Positions 5,923 to 14,200 of a stretch of 64,000 nucleotides of DNA are shown here, piece by piece. The DNA is from Mycobacterium paraffinicum. Its GTDB lineage: Bacteria > Actinomycetota > Actinomycetes > Mycobacteriales > Mycobacteriaceae. Position 1 is the first letter of the stretch. Each line of letters opens with the position of its first letter. The position numbers and the translations under genes are program-made. Below the pieces are notes generated by a model. It worked only from the letters and a program-made list of their open reading frames with translations, was not told the origin of the DNA and ran no database searches. Where the stretch lies: positions 1 through 64,000 of the forward strand of contig NZ_MPNT01000004.1 of the NCBI RefSeq assembly GCF_001907675.1. Direction: 5' to 3'.

Positions 5923-8481
5923 CTAGGTTTGGATTTCGACGGTTGTGCTGATCTGTTGGGCGACGGGAGCCCATAGGTCAACGTCGACGTGTGGGGATTC
6001 GATGCTGACGATGAGTGAGTAGTCAACGCCGTGGTTGCTTTGGTCGTATTTGCGTTGGTTTTTCCACCATCCCGCGACCGGGTACACGGCGATGGCTCCC
6101 TTGCTGGCGAGGTTGGCGGCTGGACCTGTCCAGATGTCGGTGTGTAGTGAGCCGGGGGCCTGCTGCAGGTTGCTGCCGAAGAACCAGCCTTTCTCGGTGT
6201 CGAGTGCAGGTGGGCGTTGCCCGTCGATACGTGCGCGGGTGTTGATGCGCTGGCGGAACGATTCGATGTTGTCCTCCGGGCGTCGGGTGGCGAACCGTAG
6301 GCCATGGGAGGGATAGATATAGCGGCCCGTCCAGCCGCGGCTGGAAGGGTTGGGTTCAACGAAGTAGGACAGGGTCACGCGCATGCGTACTTCGGTTTCG
6401 CCTAGCCCTTCGAGTATTTCGGTCGGCCATGGCAGTTGGTGGAGATTCATCTCCCGCACTTTGCCTGAGTTGCTGTCGCGGTCGCGCTCGTAGGGATGGA
6501 TTCGGGCCTCTGCGATGAGGGTGAGCGCATCGGTGGCGCTACGCAGTGCGCGGGCCGCGTCGGGTACACCCATCCCGTAGCGGCGCAGCAGGCTGGCGAG
6601 GCGAGTCTTGTTCGATTCGGTGTTGAAGCGGTTGCGCATGGCGTCGGTCCACTGAGCCGAGTGCACGATCAACCCGCGGATGGTCTCGGGGCGCAGCTGC
6701 GGGTAGGCCTGGGAGAGATTGCCGGCGATGGCTGCGACCTGAGCGGTGGCGGCCGAGGTGTCTCGCGTCGCGGTGAAGAAACCGTGTCCCGGGCGTTGGA
6801 GGCGGGTTGTGAGCAGAGCGAGATTGGGCGGCGTATCAACGTCTGTGCGGTCCGGTGATACTGCGACGTTGCCGCCATCAGCGACCACATCGGGTTTGAA
6901 CGGCCATTTCGTGCGGTCAAAGACTACCGACGTGCGGCTGACCGGGGATAGTTCACCCCTCTTGGCTACCGGCACGTAGCCGGCGAAATCAGCTGGTGCG
7001 CCGGACATGTCGTCACGATTGGAGTAAGCGCCAACCGTGAGCGCGTTCCACGACTGGGCGGGGTCTTCGACCGGCTCGACATCACTTCGAGCGAGGTGAT
7101 CATCGGTGCCACGAAGGTCGCGGATGTTGCCGGCCGAGACGAGGAACAGGCGCGGGCGCCGCGGCTCGTCACGGTCGAGGTAGGTGAGCTTGGGATCGCT
7201 GTCATCGATGGCCCGGCCGAAGGCCAGAGCGTCGATCGCCGCCGACCACGACGTGGGTCTGCCGGTGTCGATTCGTGTGGTCGGTTCGGTGTCAGTTCCG
7301 TCGACGGAGGGGCGGCGCGCAGTGACCGCGAGCATGAACACGCGGCGCCGGGCGGCGGCTTGGATCTCTGGGCGGTCGACCGCGCGAGCAGTGATAGCAC
7401 CGTAGAGATCACGATCGTTGTGGGCGTTATCGGGCAAGAACTTCACCGACTCCAGGCGGTGAGTCAATTGGACCGGCTGGGTGTCGACGAGTGCGGCGTG
7501 CAGGTCTCCGTAGAGGGCCAGGCCTGCCATCTCAGTTCCGTGCGATTGGACGGGCGTGGTCTGCCAGCGCGGGTCTGCGACGTGCAGGTCCGCGGCTCCA
7601 ATCGAGTCGGTGAGCAGAGGGTGCGTGTCCTGCACGCCAGTGTCGAGGATGCACACCACCGCAGCATCCTTGTCGGCCATCCGTAGACGCGCGCGCAGAT
7701 CGTCCACCCACTCGGTCTGCTCGGCGGCGGGCAGTTCTGTCAACAAAGTGGCAACGTCGTGCGGTCGGCGCAACTCGGCGATGTCGTCAACTGATTGAAA
7801 CGTCTGCGCCAGTTGGTCTGCCGAAGCGTATAGCAACACTACGGTGCGGTCACCGAAACCCAGATAGTGCTCACTGGTGCGCAGTTCGTGTTGGACAACA
7901 AAGTCGCTGAATCTTGCTTGTTCGCGGCGGTCACGGTTAAGCAGCCACACCTCCCACCAACGGACTTCGGTGGGGTCGTCGGGAAACAATTCATCGGGAT
8001 CGGTCCATAGTTCGCGGATCGTCGCTCGACGGATCGACTGGATACTCTCAATTAGTGCGGCATTGTCAGCCTTGGTCCGGTCTGCAGACGACACGTAGGC
8101 GTCCAACCGTTTGAGGAAGTACTCTTTCTTGCCCCGCGGGATGTACACGGTCGCCATCTGAACGATCCCGTCGGTGGTCTGCGTCTCCCGGACGGCGACC
8201 AACTCGGGCTGCTCACCAGAGCGCTGCGGGTCCAGACTTTGCAACGCCAGTTCCAAATCTGGAAACGACACAAACGTGACGTAGGTTCCTGCAGGCTCGA
8301 TCTCATCGTCGGCTGTAGGCGCGACTGCGGCGTTGAATTCGTCAGTGAGGCGTCGGCCATGCCCCTTGCGATCGCCGGTGAACTCGTGCTTGTCGCCACC
8401 GCCACCAGCGCTGGCGAGCGTAAAGGACTCCGATACTGGCGCTACCGACACGACAAGGTGAGGACGATCTCGCTCTGCCAT
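5923..8481 (-). CDS. Subtilisin-like (S8) serine protease, IetS-like toxin/defence component
   Basis: The 852-residue protein starts at the ATG at 8481, 5 bp after the stop of the ATPase gene; the frame is open further upstream but overlaps that gene. The S8 catalytic triad is complete: Asp280 in ILDTG, His314 in SHGTEMAG and Ser576 in RDTSAATAQ. The Ser motif deviates from the usual GTSMAxP. No signal peptide or membrane segment is seen, so the protease should act in the cytoplasm. The N-terminal 250 residues and C-terminal 250 residues are accessory domains not recognised here. An ATPase-subtilase pair of this arrangement was described as ietAS, a toxin-antitoxin-like stability and incompatibility determinant of an Agrobacterium Ti plasmid, and similar pairs have been listed as antiphage systems. 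The pairing and triad are seen; the function here is inferred. Confidence 0.85.
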   Translation of the reverse strand: MAERDRPHLVVSVAPVSESFTLASAGGGGDKHEFTGDRKGHGRRLTDEFNAAVAPTADDEIEPAGTYVTFVSFPDLELALQSLDPQRSGEQPELVAVRETQTTDGIVQMATVYIPRGKKEYFLKRLDAYVSSADRTKADNAALIESIQSIRRATIRELWTDPDELFPDDPTEVRWWEVWLLNRDRREQARFSDFVVQHELRTSEHYLGFGDRTVVLLYASADQLAQTFQSVDDIAELRRPHDVATLLTELPAAEQTEWVDDLRARLRMADKDAAVVCILDTGVQDTHPLLTDSIGAADLHVADPRWQTTPVQSHGTEMAGLALYGDLHAALVDTQPVQLTHRLESVKFLPDNAHNDRDLYGAITARAVDRPEIQAAARRRVFMLAVTARRPSVDGTDTEPTTRIDTGRPTSWSAAIDALAFGRAIDDSDPKLTYLDRDEPRRPRLFLVSAGNIRDLRGTDDHLARSDVEPVEDPAQSWNALTVGAYSNRDDMSGAPADFAGYVPVAKRGELSPVSRTSVVFDRTKWPFKPDVVADGGNVAVSPDRTDVDTPPNLALLTTRLQRPGHGFFTATRDTSAATAQVAAIAGNLSQAYPQLRPETIRGLIVHSAQWTDAMRNRFNTESNKTRLASLLRRYGMGVPDAARALRSATDALTLIAEARIHPYERDRDSNSGKVREMNLHQLPWPTEILEGLGETEVRMRVTLSYFVEPNPSSRGWTGRYIYPSHGLRFATRRPEDNIESFRQRINTRARIDGQRPPALDTEKGWFFGSNLQQAPGSLHTDIWTGPAANLASKGAIAVYPVAGWWKNQRKYDQSNHGVDYSLIVSIESPHVDVDLWAPVAQQISTTVEIQT

Positions 8482-8486
8482 GACGT

Positions 8487-9485
8487 CTAGATCGCCGACT
8501 CGCCGTGGTGATTGGCACGCGGCCGTTCGTGCAGGGCGGCCACCAGGTCGTCGGTGCGCACCCGGGCCCGGCCAGCCAGAACTGTTCGCTTCGCCGCATT
8601 CTCTGCTGCAGTCGCGATCTCTCCGTGACTGAGCCCGCGCGCGGCAGCGACGACCCTCGGCCAACTCAGGTTGCCGATTTGGAACCGAGCGAGTCGGTTG
8701 CGGATGACGGCCTCGGTGGCCGCGTCGTCGGGCAGTGCGAAGTCCATCACTGTGTCAAATCGGCGATAGAGGGCGTTGTCGAGCAACTTGGGGTGATTGG
8801 TGGCCGCGATGATGATGCTGTCCGAGGAATCCTCTTCGAGGAATTGAAGAAAGGAGTTGAGGACTCGGCGGATCTCGCCGACGTCGTTGGGTGCGGCCCG
8901 ATCTCCGGCAAGCGCATCGACCTCGTCGAACAAGTAGACCCCCCGCGTGTCGATGAGCGCATCGAAAATCAAGCGCAGTTTCGCTGCCGTCTCACCCATG
9001 TATTTGGTGATGATTGTGTCCAGCCGCACCGAAAACAGTGGAAGCCCCAACTCGCCGGCAATAACTCGCGCGGTTGAAGTCTTGCCGGTCCCTGGCGGGC
9101 CGGTGAGCAGCAACCGGCCCGCGGCCCGAAGACCGTGGCGGGCAAGCATGTCTCGTTGACGCTGCTCAAGCAATACATGCCGCAGGTGCTCGGCAAGACC
9201 CGGGGATAACACGAGGTCTGCCAGTCGAGACTCCGGATAGCTGACAGCGAGCAGAGAGCCCAGTTCACCCCGGGGCTGCGCCACCGGCACCACCGAGGCC
9301 ACCCGCGACTTCACTGCACCACGCTTACGCAACTCGTCAACCAGGTCGCGCAGTTCTTGGGCGAACTTTGCGTGCCCAGCTCGTGCAGCTTTTGCAGCCA
9401 CCTGCATCGCCACGGCGTAGAACTGGGGGTCGTCGCCCTCGGCGTGGCTCATGACGAGAGCCTTCAACTGGTCATTTGTCGCCAC
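8487..9485 (-). CDS. AAA+ ATPase, IetA-like partner of the subtilase
   Basis: This 332-residue protein begins with GTG at 9485, preceded by a good GGGAGGT ribosome site 5 bases upstream. It has a single AAA module: Walker A GPPGTGKT (129-136), Walker B YLFDE (184-188), sensor-1 Asn230 in AATN and an arginine pair at 241-242. The fold places it with classical AAA proteins of the FtsH/spastin-like group that remodel other proteins, but no protease domain is fused. The first 80 residues are helical and may bind its partner. It is followed after 5 bp by the S8 protease gene, the gene order and spacing of ietAS modules, where the ATPase counteracts or controls the protease. About 240 bp of upstream sequence should hold its promoter. 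Confidence 0.88.
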   Translation of the reverse strand: MATNDQLKALVMSHAEGDDPQFYAVAMQVAAKAARAGHAKFAQELRDLVDELRKRGAVKSRVASVVPVAQPRGELGSLLAVSYPESRLADLVLSPGLAEHLRHVLLEQRQRDMLARHGLRAAGRLLLTGPPGTGKTSTARVIAGELGLPLFSVRLDTIITKYMGETAAKLRLIFDALIDTRGVYLFDEVDALAGDRAAPNDVGEIRRVLNSFLQFLEEDSSDSIIIAATNHPKLLDNALYRRFDTVMDFALPDDAATEAVIRNRLARFQIGNLSWPRVVAAARGLSHGEIATAAENAAKRTVLAGRARVRTDDLVAALHERPRANHHGESAI

Positions 9486-9694
9486 CGCTGACCTCCCTTC
9501 GGGTCAAACAACCGTCCTGACCAGCACGGCAGGCCCCGTGAGCTGAGTCTAACGGGCGTGATGACTGCTTCCCGACACCACGCCTGACGCAAGTACACCA
9601 ACCTGGCCCGACGAGGAATGCCCGAATGCAGCGAATGCCGGGCGCCACACGCAAAGTCGTACGTGTTCTAAAGGCAAAGTTTCGGCATGTACCG

Positions 9695-9728
9695 ACGGAC
9701 GAGACGTTTACCCAACGGACGAGACGTT
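9695..9728. repeat. Two direct copies of a 14-bp motif
   Basis: ACGGACGAGACGTT occurs at 9695-9708 and again at 9715-9728, a 20-bp period, ending directly at the stop codon of the recombinase gene. The pair lies upstream of the ATPase-protease operon and could be an operator for it. No known regulator motif was recognised. Confidence 0.55.
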
Positions 9729-11168
9729 CTAAATCCGCCAATGCGGCTGTACCCGGTTGATATCCAACTTGCGCGACCCGGGCGTGCCGGGTGCGATGAC
9801 GGCGTGATCGAGCACTGATTTGATGATGGCTTGTTGGCGGTCGATGTCAAGGTCATCCCACTGACCGCGCAGCACCTCGCCGCAGCCCACCAGATCCATC
9901 ACCGCACTGGTGTCGGTGGCCTTGGCGATGTCGCGGCGGGCGCGGGCGATGCGGTCGGTGATGGGGTCGCGGGCAGCGATCCATTCCCGCGCCGACACCG
10001 CCCCCTCTGCATACAGCCCGGCCAATTCATCCAAGCGGGCCTGGTCGGCCTCCAACTGGGCGGCCAACGCGGCGACGTCGGCGTCCACACTGGACCTACC
10101 TGCTAATGCTCCTGCCAGCTGGGGTGAGTCCAGTCGGGTCAGCACCGCATCGGTGAGCAATTCCTCGACCGGCAGCGCCACCACGGTCAGTCGCCCGCAG
10201 CCACCGTGATCGGGACCTTTCAAACACACGTAGCGCCGCACCCGGTTAGTCGGATTGTTATGGCGGGCTTGGGAAAACAACCGATTCCCACACCGCCCGC
10301 ACCGCAACATCCCCGACAGCAGGTAGGTGCGCGGGGCGCGAGTTTTCGTGACGCTGCGAGCAGTCATCCGGGCAAGGATGCGGTCGCGCTCGCCCGCGGT
10401 GATGATCGCCGGCCACGCCGCGGCGCCGATCACCTCACCATGATGCTCCCGGAGCCCGGCGATCCGTCCGGAGGCCAAAATGTTGCGCACCGTGGTGGTC
10501 TGCCACGACTTCGACGCGGGCGGGGCCACACCGGTGTCGCTGAGCCAGATGGTCAACGACCGGATCGACGCACCCGCGAGATACCGGTCGACCATCTCCC
10601 GCACGATCTTGGCTTCCTCAGGGCGCAGGGTAATTTTGTCGGGCTCGTATCCGAAAGGGCGCGCCGGGCCGTGCGGCAGGCCTTTTTCGGCGTTCTGCAA
10701 CATCTTGCGGCGGATACGCGCGGATTTGCGGCCAGATTCTTTGGCGGCGAACGCGGCGAAAATCCGGGCCATGAACAACCCGTCATCGTTACCCAAATCG
10801 ATGTCGGCGGTCACGGTAGCGACATCACGCACCCCGACCGACTCACACAGCGTCACGAAGTCTTCCAACTCGACCGGACGGCGATGTAGCCGGTCGAGGT
10901 TGTAGACGATCACCGCATCCCGCGCACCGGATTTCAGGTCATCCAGCATGCGGGCGTACTCGCGGCGCGGCTTTCCCGAATACGCTGAGACATCATTGTC
11001 GACGTACTCGTCACCGATCGGCCAGCCTCGCTCCGCGGCGAGCTTGCGGCAGTCTTCGAGTTGACGGGCGACCCCCAGGCCGGTGCCCTCCACATCGGCT
11101 GAGATGCGGGCGTAGATCGCCGCGGACCGCGCCCCGACACGCTGAGCTGGAGTTTTCGCTTTCCCCAT
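9729..11168 (-). CDS. Large serine recombinase (element integrase)
   Basis: This 479-residue protein has an N-terminal resolvase domain with catalytic Ser23 in YARISAD, followed by the conserved GVARQLEDC, YVDNDVSA and NLDRLHRRP segments. Then come a recombinase domain (from about residue 165) and a zinc-ribbon-type Cys region (MLRCGRCGNRLF ... YVCLKG...CGR, about 290-335). A coiled-coil region follows, and the C-terminus ends in RVQPHWRI. The layout and the C-terminal RVQ-x-x-W ending recall the phiRv1 integrase of M. tuberculosis. Such enzymes integrate DNA between short attP and attB sites and need a directionality factor for excision. The start codon lies next to the interrupted 13E12 gene, as expected when attP sits just upstream of int. 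No directionality factor was recognised in the window. Confidence 0.92.
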   Translation of the reverse strand: MGKAKTPAQRVGARSAAIYARISADVEGTGLGVARQLEDCRKLAAERGWPIGDEYVDNDVSAYSGKPRREYARMLDDLKSGARDAVIVYNLDRLHRRPVELEDFVTLCESVGVRDVATVTADIDLGNDDGLFMARIFAAFAAKESGRKSARIRRKMLQNAEKGLPHGPARPFGYEPDKITLRPEEAKIVREMVDRYLAGASIRSLTIWLSDTGVAPPASKSWQTTTVRNILASGRIAGLREHHGEVIGAAAWPAIITAGERDRILARMTARSVTKTRAPRTYLLSGMLRCGRCGNRLFSQARHNNPTNRVRRYVCLKGPDHGGCGRLTVVALPVEELLTDAVLTRLDSPQLAGALAGRSSVDADVAALAAQLEADQARLDELAGLYAEGAVSAREWIAARDPITDRIARARRDIAKATDTSAVMDLVGCGEVLRGQWDDLDIDRQQAIIKSVLDHAVIAPGTPGSRKLDINRVQPHWRI

Positions 11169-11200
11169 GAGGGTAGTTTAGCGATATTTCAGCTTGGCCA
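11169..11200. other. Right attachment junction (attR) in a 13E12 HNH gene
   Basis: Reading the HNH gene on the minus strand, the sequence follows the family up to GGPTELA (about 11190) and then diverges, ending five codons later at 11178. The usual continuation (ANLV...CPYHHRLHH) is absent. The serine recombinase starts at 11168. The crossover therefore lies within or beside TTGGCCAAGCTG (minus strand, about 11184-11195). The exact core can only be fixed from the left junction, which is outside the window. Confidence 0.7.
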
Positions 11201-12197
11201 ACTCGGTGGGCCCGCCGTCCTCCCAATGCCGGAGGTGGTGGGCATGCAGACCCCGGGTCACGCCACAGCCGGGCACCGCGCAGCTGCGGTGGCGATGCTC
11301 GAGCGCGCGGCGTAGCCGCCGGTTGACGGTGCGGGTCGCCCGGCCCGCCCCGATGGGCTGGCCCTCACGCTCGAACCACACCTCACAGGTGGCATCACAG
11401 GTCAGGTATCGGCGCTCGGCGTCGGACAGCAACGGACCCAGATGCAACGCCGCCGCGCGCCGCTCGACGTCGACGTGCACCACCACGGTGGTGTGCTGCC
11501 CGTGCGGGCGGCGCGCCGCCTCAGCATCCCAGCCCGCCTCGACCAGCCGCAGAAACGCCTCCACAGTGCCCGGCAACGGCGGCGCGGCATCGGACACCCC
11601 ATCGGCGCGGTCGTGCTTCCACTCGGCGATCAGCGCGTCCCGATGAGACGCCAACGCCGCGTCGAACCTCGCCGCCTCGTCGCGGGGCAGTTTGATCCGC
11701 CAACAGCTGCCCTCCTCGGTGGCGGTCTTGGTGATCGAGCGTTCCGCCTCGCGGCGGGCATCGGGCTGGGGCCGCGGTTCCAGCTTGACCGCCGTGCGCA
11801 ACTGATTCACCGTGGCCACCGCGGCCAACCCCGCGTAATGCGCATCAGACCCCTCACCCGCCCGCGCGGCGATCACCCCGACCTGATCCAGCGACAACCG
11901 CCCCTCCCGCATGCCCTGGGCACAGCGCGGGAACTCCTCGACCCGGCCCGCCACCGTGGCGATCGTGTGCGCAGTCGTCGACGACAAACCCAACTTCCAA
12001 CCCACCAACGCCGCCACCGACCGCGCGCCGGTCATGCCACACAGCCCATCACGCTCGATCTCGGCGACCAGGTCCACAATGCGCCCATCAATCGCATTGC
12101 GCTGACCCGCCAACTCCGCCAACTCCTCAAACAACACATCAAGACGCGTGGGCTCATTCACCACCCAAGCGCCAACAGATGCAGTCAACGACATCAC
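11178..12197 (-). pseudogene. 13E12-family DUF222/HNH endonuclease, 3' end removed by integration
   Basis: The 339-residue reading frame has the DUF222 region (residues about 15-250) and reaches the start of the HNH motif (GLHAHHLRHWEDGGPTE) before the family sequence stops. Full-length members continue with a second His pair that completes the nuclease site, so this copy should be inactive as a nuclease. The break coincides with the end of the integrated element, so the missing part should lie at the other end of the element. 13E12 genes are multi-copy in mycobacteria and are the target family of the phiRv1 prophage. The upstream neighbour is plsB1, transcribed in the same direction. Confidence 0.85.
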
Positions 12198-12307
12198 CCC
12201 ATCCTCGCAGCCGGGTACGACAAGTCTCGGCCACCGACTCCGGGGAGGGCGACACCGTCGTCATTGGTCGAGCGCAACTGCATAATCGCCCGCCAGGGCA
12301 CCGCCGC

Positions 12308-14200
12308 CTATCGCGCCCCGGCGAGCCCCGCAATGGTGTTGACCCGCCGGACGGCCGTGGCGATCTCGTCGGCGAACTCGCGGCGCCGCTGGGCGACGTC
12401 GACGTCCTCGAAGCCGTCCACCAGCTCCCGATGCCGGGCCAGCCGCAGCGCCGTCTTGAACAACTCCATCGACCTCGATTCGGCGCTGGCGATCCTGCGT
12501 TGCAGCTCCCACTGCTTGCCCACCTCGAGGCACTCGGCGAGAAATGCCTTCTCGTCGAATGATTCGTCGTCGAAGGCGGCCAGCCGGTCGGCGACGATGT
12601 GGTAGGCGTCCAGAAACGGCCGCAGCACCAGGTGCGCCAGCAGCAGGTCGGCCTTCTCCAACAGGCCGCGCACGTCGGCCGCGTTGGCCGCCTTGCTGGT
12701 GTCCTCCACCCGCCCGATCAGGCGCACCTCGTCGGCGAGTTCCTTCTCGAATTGCGCGCGCGCCGAGAACAAAAACTCGAATTTCAGCAGCTCGCGCAGG
12801 CGCAGCGCCTCGTCGCGCACCGTCGCCGGTTCCACCAAACCGTCCACCGAACCCTCGGCGTCCTCGATGGCGGCCAGCAGCGCGGTTTCGGCGATGGCGC
12901 GGTCGACGACGATGTGGATCGCGGTGTTGCGGTAGAACGCGGCCACCAGGTGCTGCTCGGCACCGATGCCCCAGACCGGTTCGGTGCCGGCGTCATACAC
13001 GTTGACGACGCCGGAGGCGACCATCTGATGCAGGGTCCAGCGGATGGTCGAGCGGTTCGTCAGGTCGGCGGCGCCCGCCACGCACCAGTTCCGCGCCGCG
13101 ATGTAGCTCGCCAGCGGTCGCACCGTGGCCAGCACCTCGCTGATGGACAGCGAGCGGTCGGCGCCCAGCAGGGCGAGGCTCACGACCGCGGTCGGGGTGA
13201 CCGGGGTGGCGCGATTGATCCGGTGCTCGACGTCCAGCGCGATGCGTTCGATCTCGGTGCCCGTCCCGGACTCCTCGGCGCGCAGCTCCTCGAGGCGCTT
13301 GCGCAGCGGCAGCGGCTCGCCGAAGTCGAGGTAGGCACGGCCGAGCCGCTCACCCTGCTGGCGCGCCAGCCGGACCAGGAAACGAAAGTCCTCGGGCCGC
13401 TTCGTCGCGCCGTAGGCCTCGGTGGTCATCGCCTCCACCTCGTGGAGCTGGTCGTAGACGATCGAGGTGGGCACCAAATAGACTTCCGGGCCGTCGATTT
13501 CGTCGACCGCGTCGCTGATGTAGCGCAGGATGCCGTACACCGGGGGCCGCAGCTTGCCGGTCCGGGTGCGGCCGCCTTCGATGGACCAGGTGAGGTTGGC
13601 GTGGTTCTGCACCAGCTGCGCGGCGTAGGCGCGTAACACGAAGCGGTACACCGGAATATCTTTGGTCTGGCGCCGGATGAAGATCGTGCCCGTCCGCTTG
13701 GCCCACGCCCCCATCGGGAAAAAGTTCAGGTTCGCCCCGCCGAAGGTGAGCGCCGGCGAAAGCCGGTTGGCCTGAATCTCCTCCGGCAGCAGCAACCCAT
13801 CCAGATAGGAGCGATGCGAAAAGGCAAACGCGAGAGTCGCTTTGCGATCCAGCTTGCGCAGCTGCGCGATCTGGTCCTCGTCGACCAGGACGTCGTAGGC
13901 GCGCATCAGCCAGCAGCTGAAGCTGCGCCACGCTCGAACCGCCCGCTCGTCCAGCGAGGGCGCCATCTCCCGCAGATAGCCGGCGGCCTCGGCGCGCACG
14001 CCGGGCAGGTCGCGCCCCAGCTCGTCGGCCAGCCCGGCCAGCCGCTCGTTGTACCACGGGGCGGCGAGCAGCTGGACGACCTCCGCCGGGTCGGTTGTCA
14101 GCGGCGTCGCCGATTCCTCGACGATCCCGGTGCGCTGCAGTAGCTTTCGCATCCCGACCCGACCGAACTCGCGGGCACTCGCCCCCGGGCCGCCGCTCAT
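12308..14200 (-). CDS. plsB1: Glycerol-3-phosphate acyltransferase-family protein PlsB1
   Basis: The chosen ATG (14200) overlaps the fadD11 stop codon (ATGA). The frame is open further upstream but only as a shadow of fadD11. The 630-residue protein carries the acyltransferase motif H-x4-D at His129-Asp134 (HRSYLD). Further conserved blocks are NLNFFPMGAWAKRTGTIFIR, SIEGGRTRTGK and YLVPTSIVYDQ, matching motifs II-IV of PlsB-type enzymes. The expected reaction is transfer of an acyl group from acyl-CoA to the sn-1 position of glycerol-3-phosphate, the entry step of phospholipid and triacylglycerol synthesis at the membrane. Coupling to a fatty-acid activating enzyme fits that role. Length and neighbour match Rv1551 of M. 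tuberculosis. Alternative substrates cannot be excluded. Confidence 0.9.
   Translation of the reverse strand: MSGGPGASAREFGRVGMRKLLQRTGIVEESATPLTTDPAEVVQLLAAPWYNERLAGLADELGRDLPGVRAEAAGYLREMAPSLDERAVRAWRSFSCWLMRAYDVLVDEDQIAQLRKLDRKATLAFAFSHRSYLDGLLLPEEIQANRLSPALTFGGANLNFFPMGAWAKRTGTIFIRRQTKDIPVYRFVLRAYAAQLVQNHANLTWSIEGGRTRTGKLRPPVYGILRYISDAVDEIDGPEVYLVPTSIVYDQLHEVEAMTTEAYGATKRPEDFRFLVRLARQQGERLGRAYLDFGEPLPLRKRLEELRAEESGTGTEIERIALDVEHRINRATPVTPTAVVSLALLGADRSLSISEVLATVRPLASYIAARNWCVAGAADLTNRSTIRWTLHQMVASGVVNVYDAGTEPVWGIGAEQHLVAAFYRNTAIHIVVDRAIAETALLAAIEDAEGSVDGLVEPATVRDEALRLRELLKFEFLFSARAQFEKELADEVRLIGRVEDTSKAANAADVRGLLEKADLLLAHLVLRPFLDAYHIVADRLAAFDDESFDEKAFLAECLEVGKQWELQRRIASAESRSMELFKTALRLARHRELVDGFEDVDVAQRRREFADEIATAVRRVNTIAGLAGAR

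Larger units (their letters stand above)
1..11190. mobile_element. Integrated conjugative-type element (AICE-like), right-hand part; left end off window
   Basis: The segment combines functions typical of actinomycete integrative and conjugative elements of the pSAM2 type: an FtsK/TraB-like translocase, a rolling-circle replication initiator, a small conserved protein upstream of the translocase, a NUDIX protein and an HTH regulator. It ends at a large serine recombinase whose start codon lies about 10 bp from a 13E12-family HNH gene that loses its reading frame inside the HNH motif. That makes the right boundary about 11170-11195. The missing 3' part of the HNH gene is not seen at the left edge of the window, so the element is probably longer than 11.2 kb. 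Flanking genes on the right are conserved mycobacterial core genes. Most described AICEs use a tyrosine integrase and a tRNA site, so a serine recombinase with a protein-gene target is unusual. The exact left end is unknown. Confidence 0.85.
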
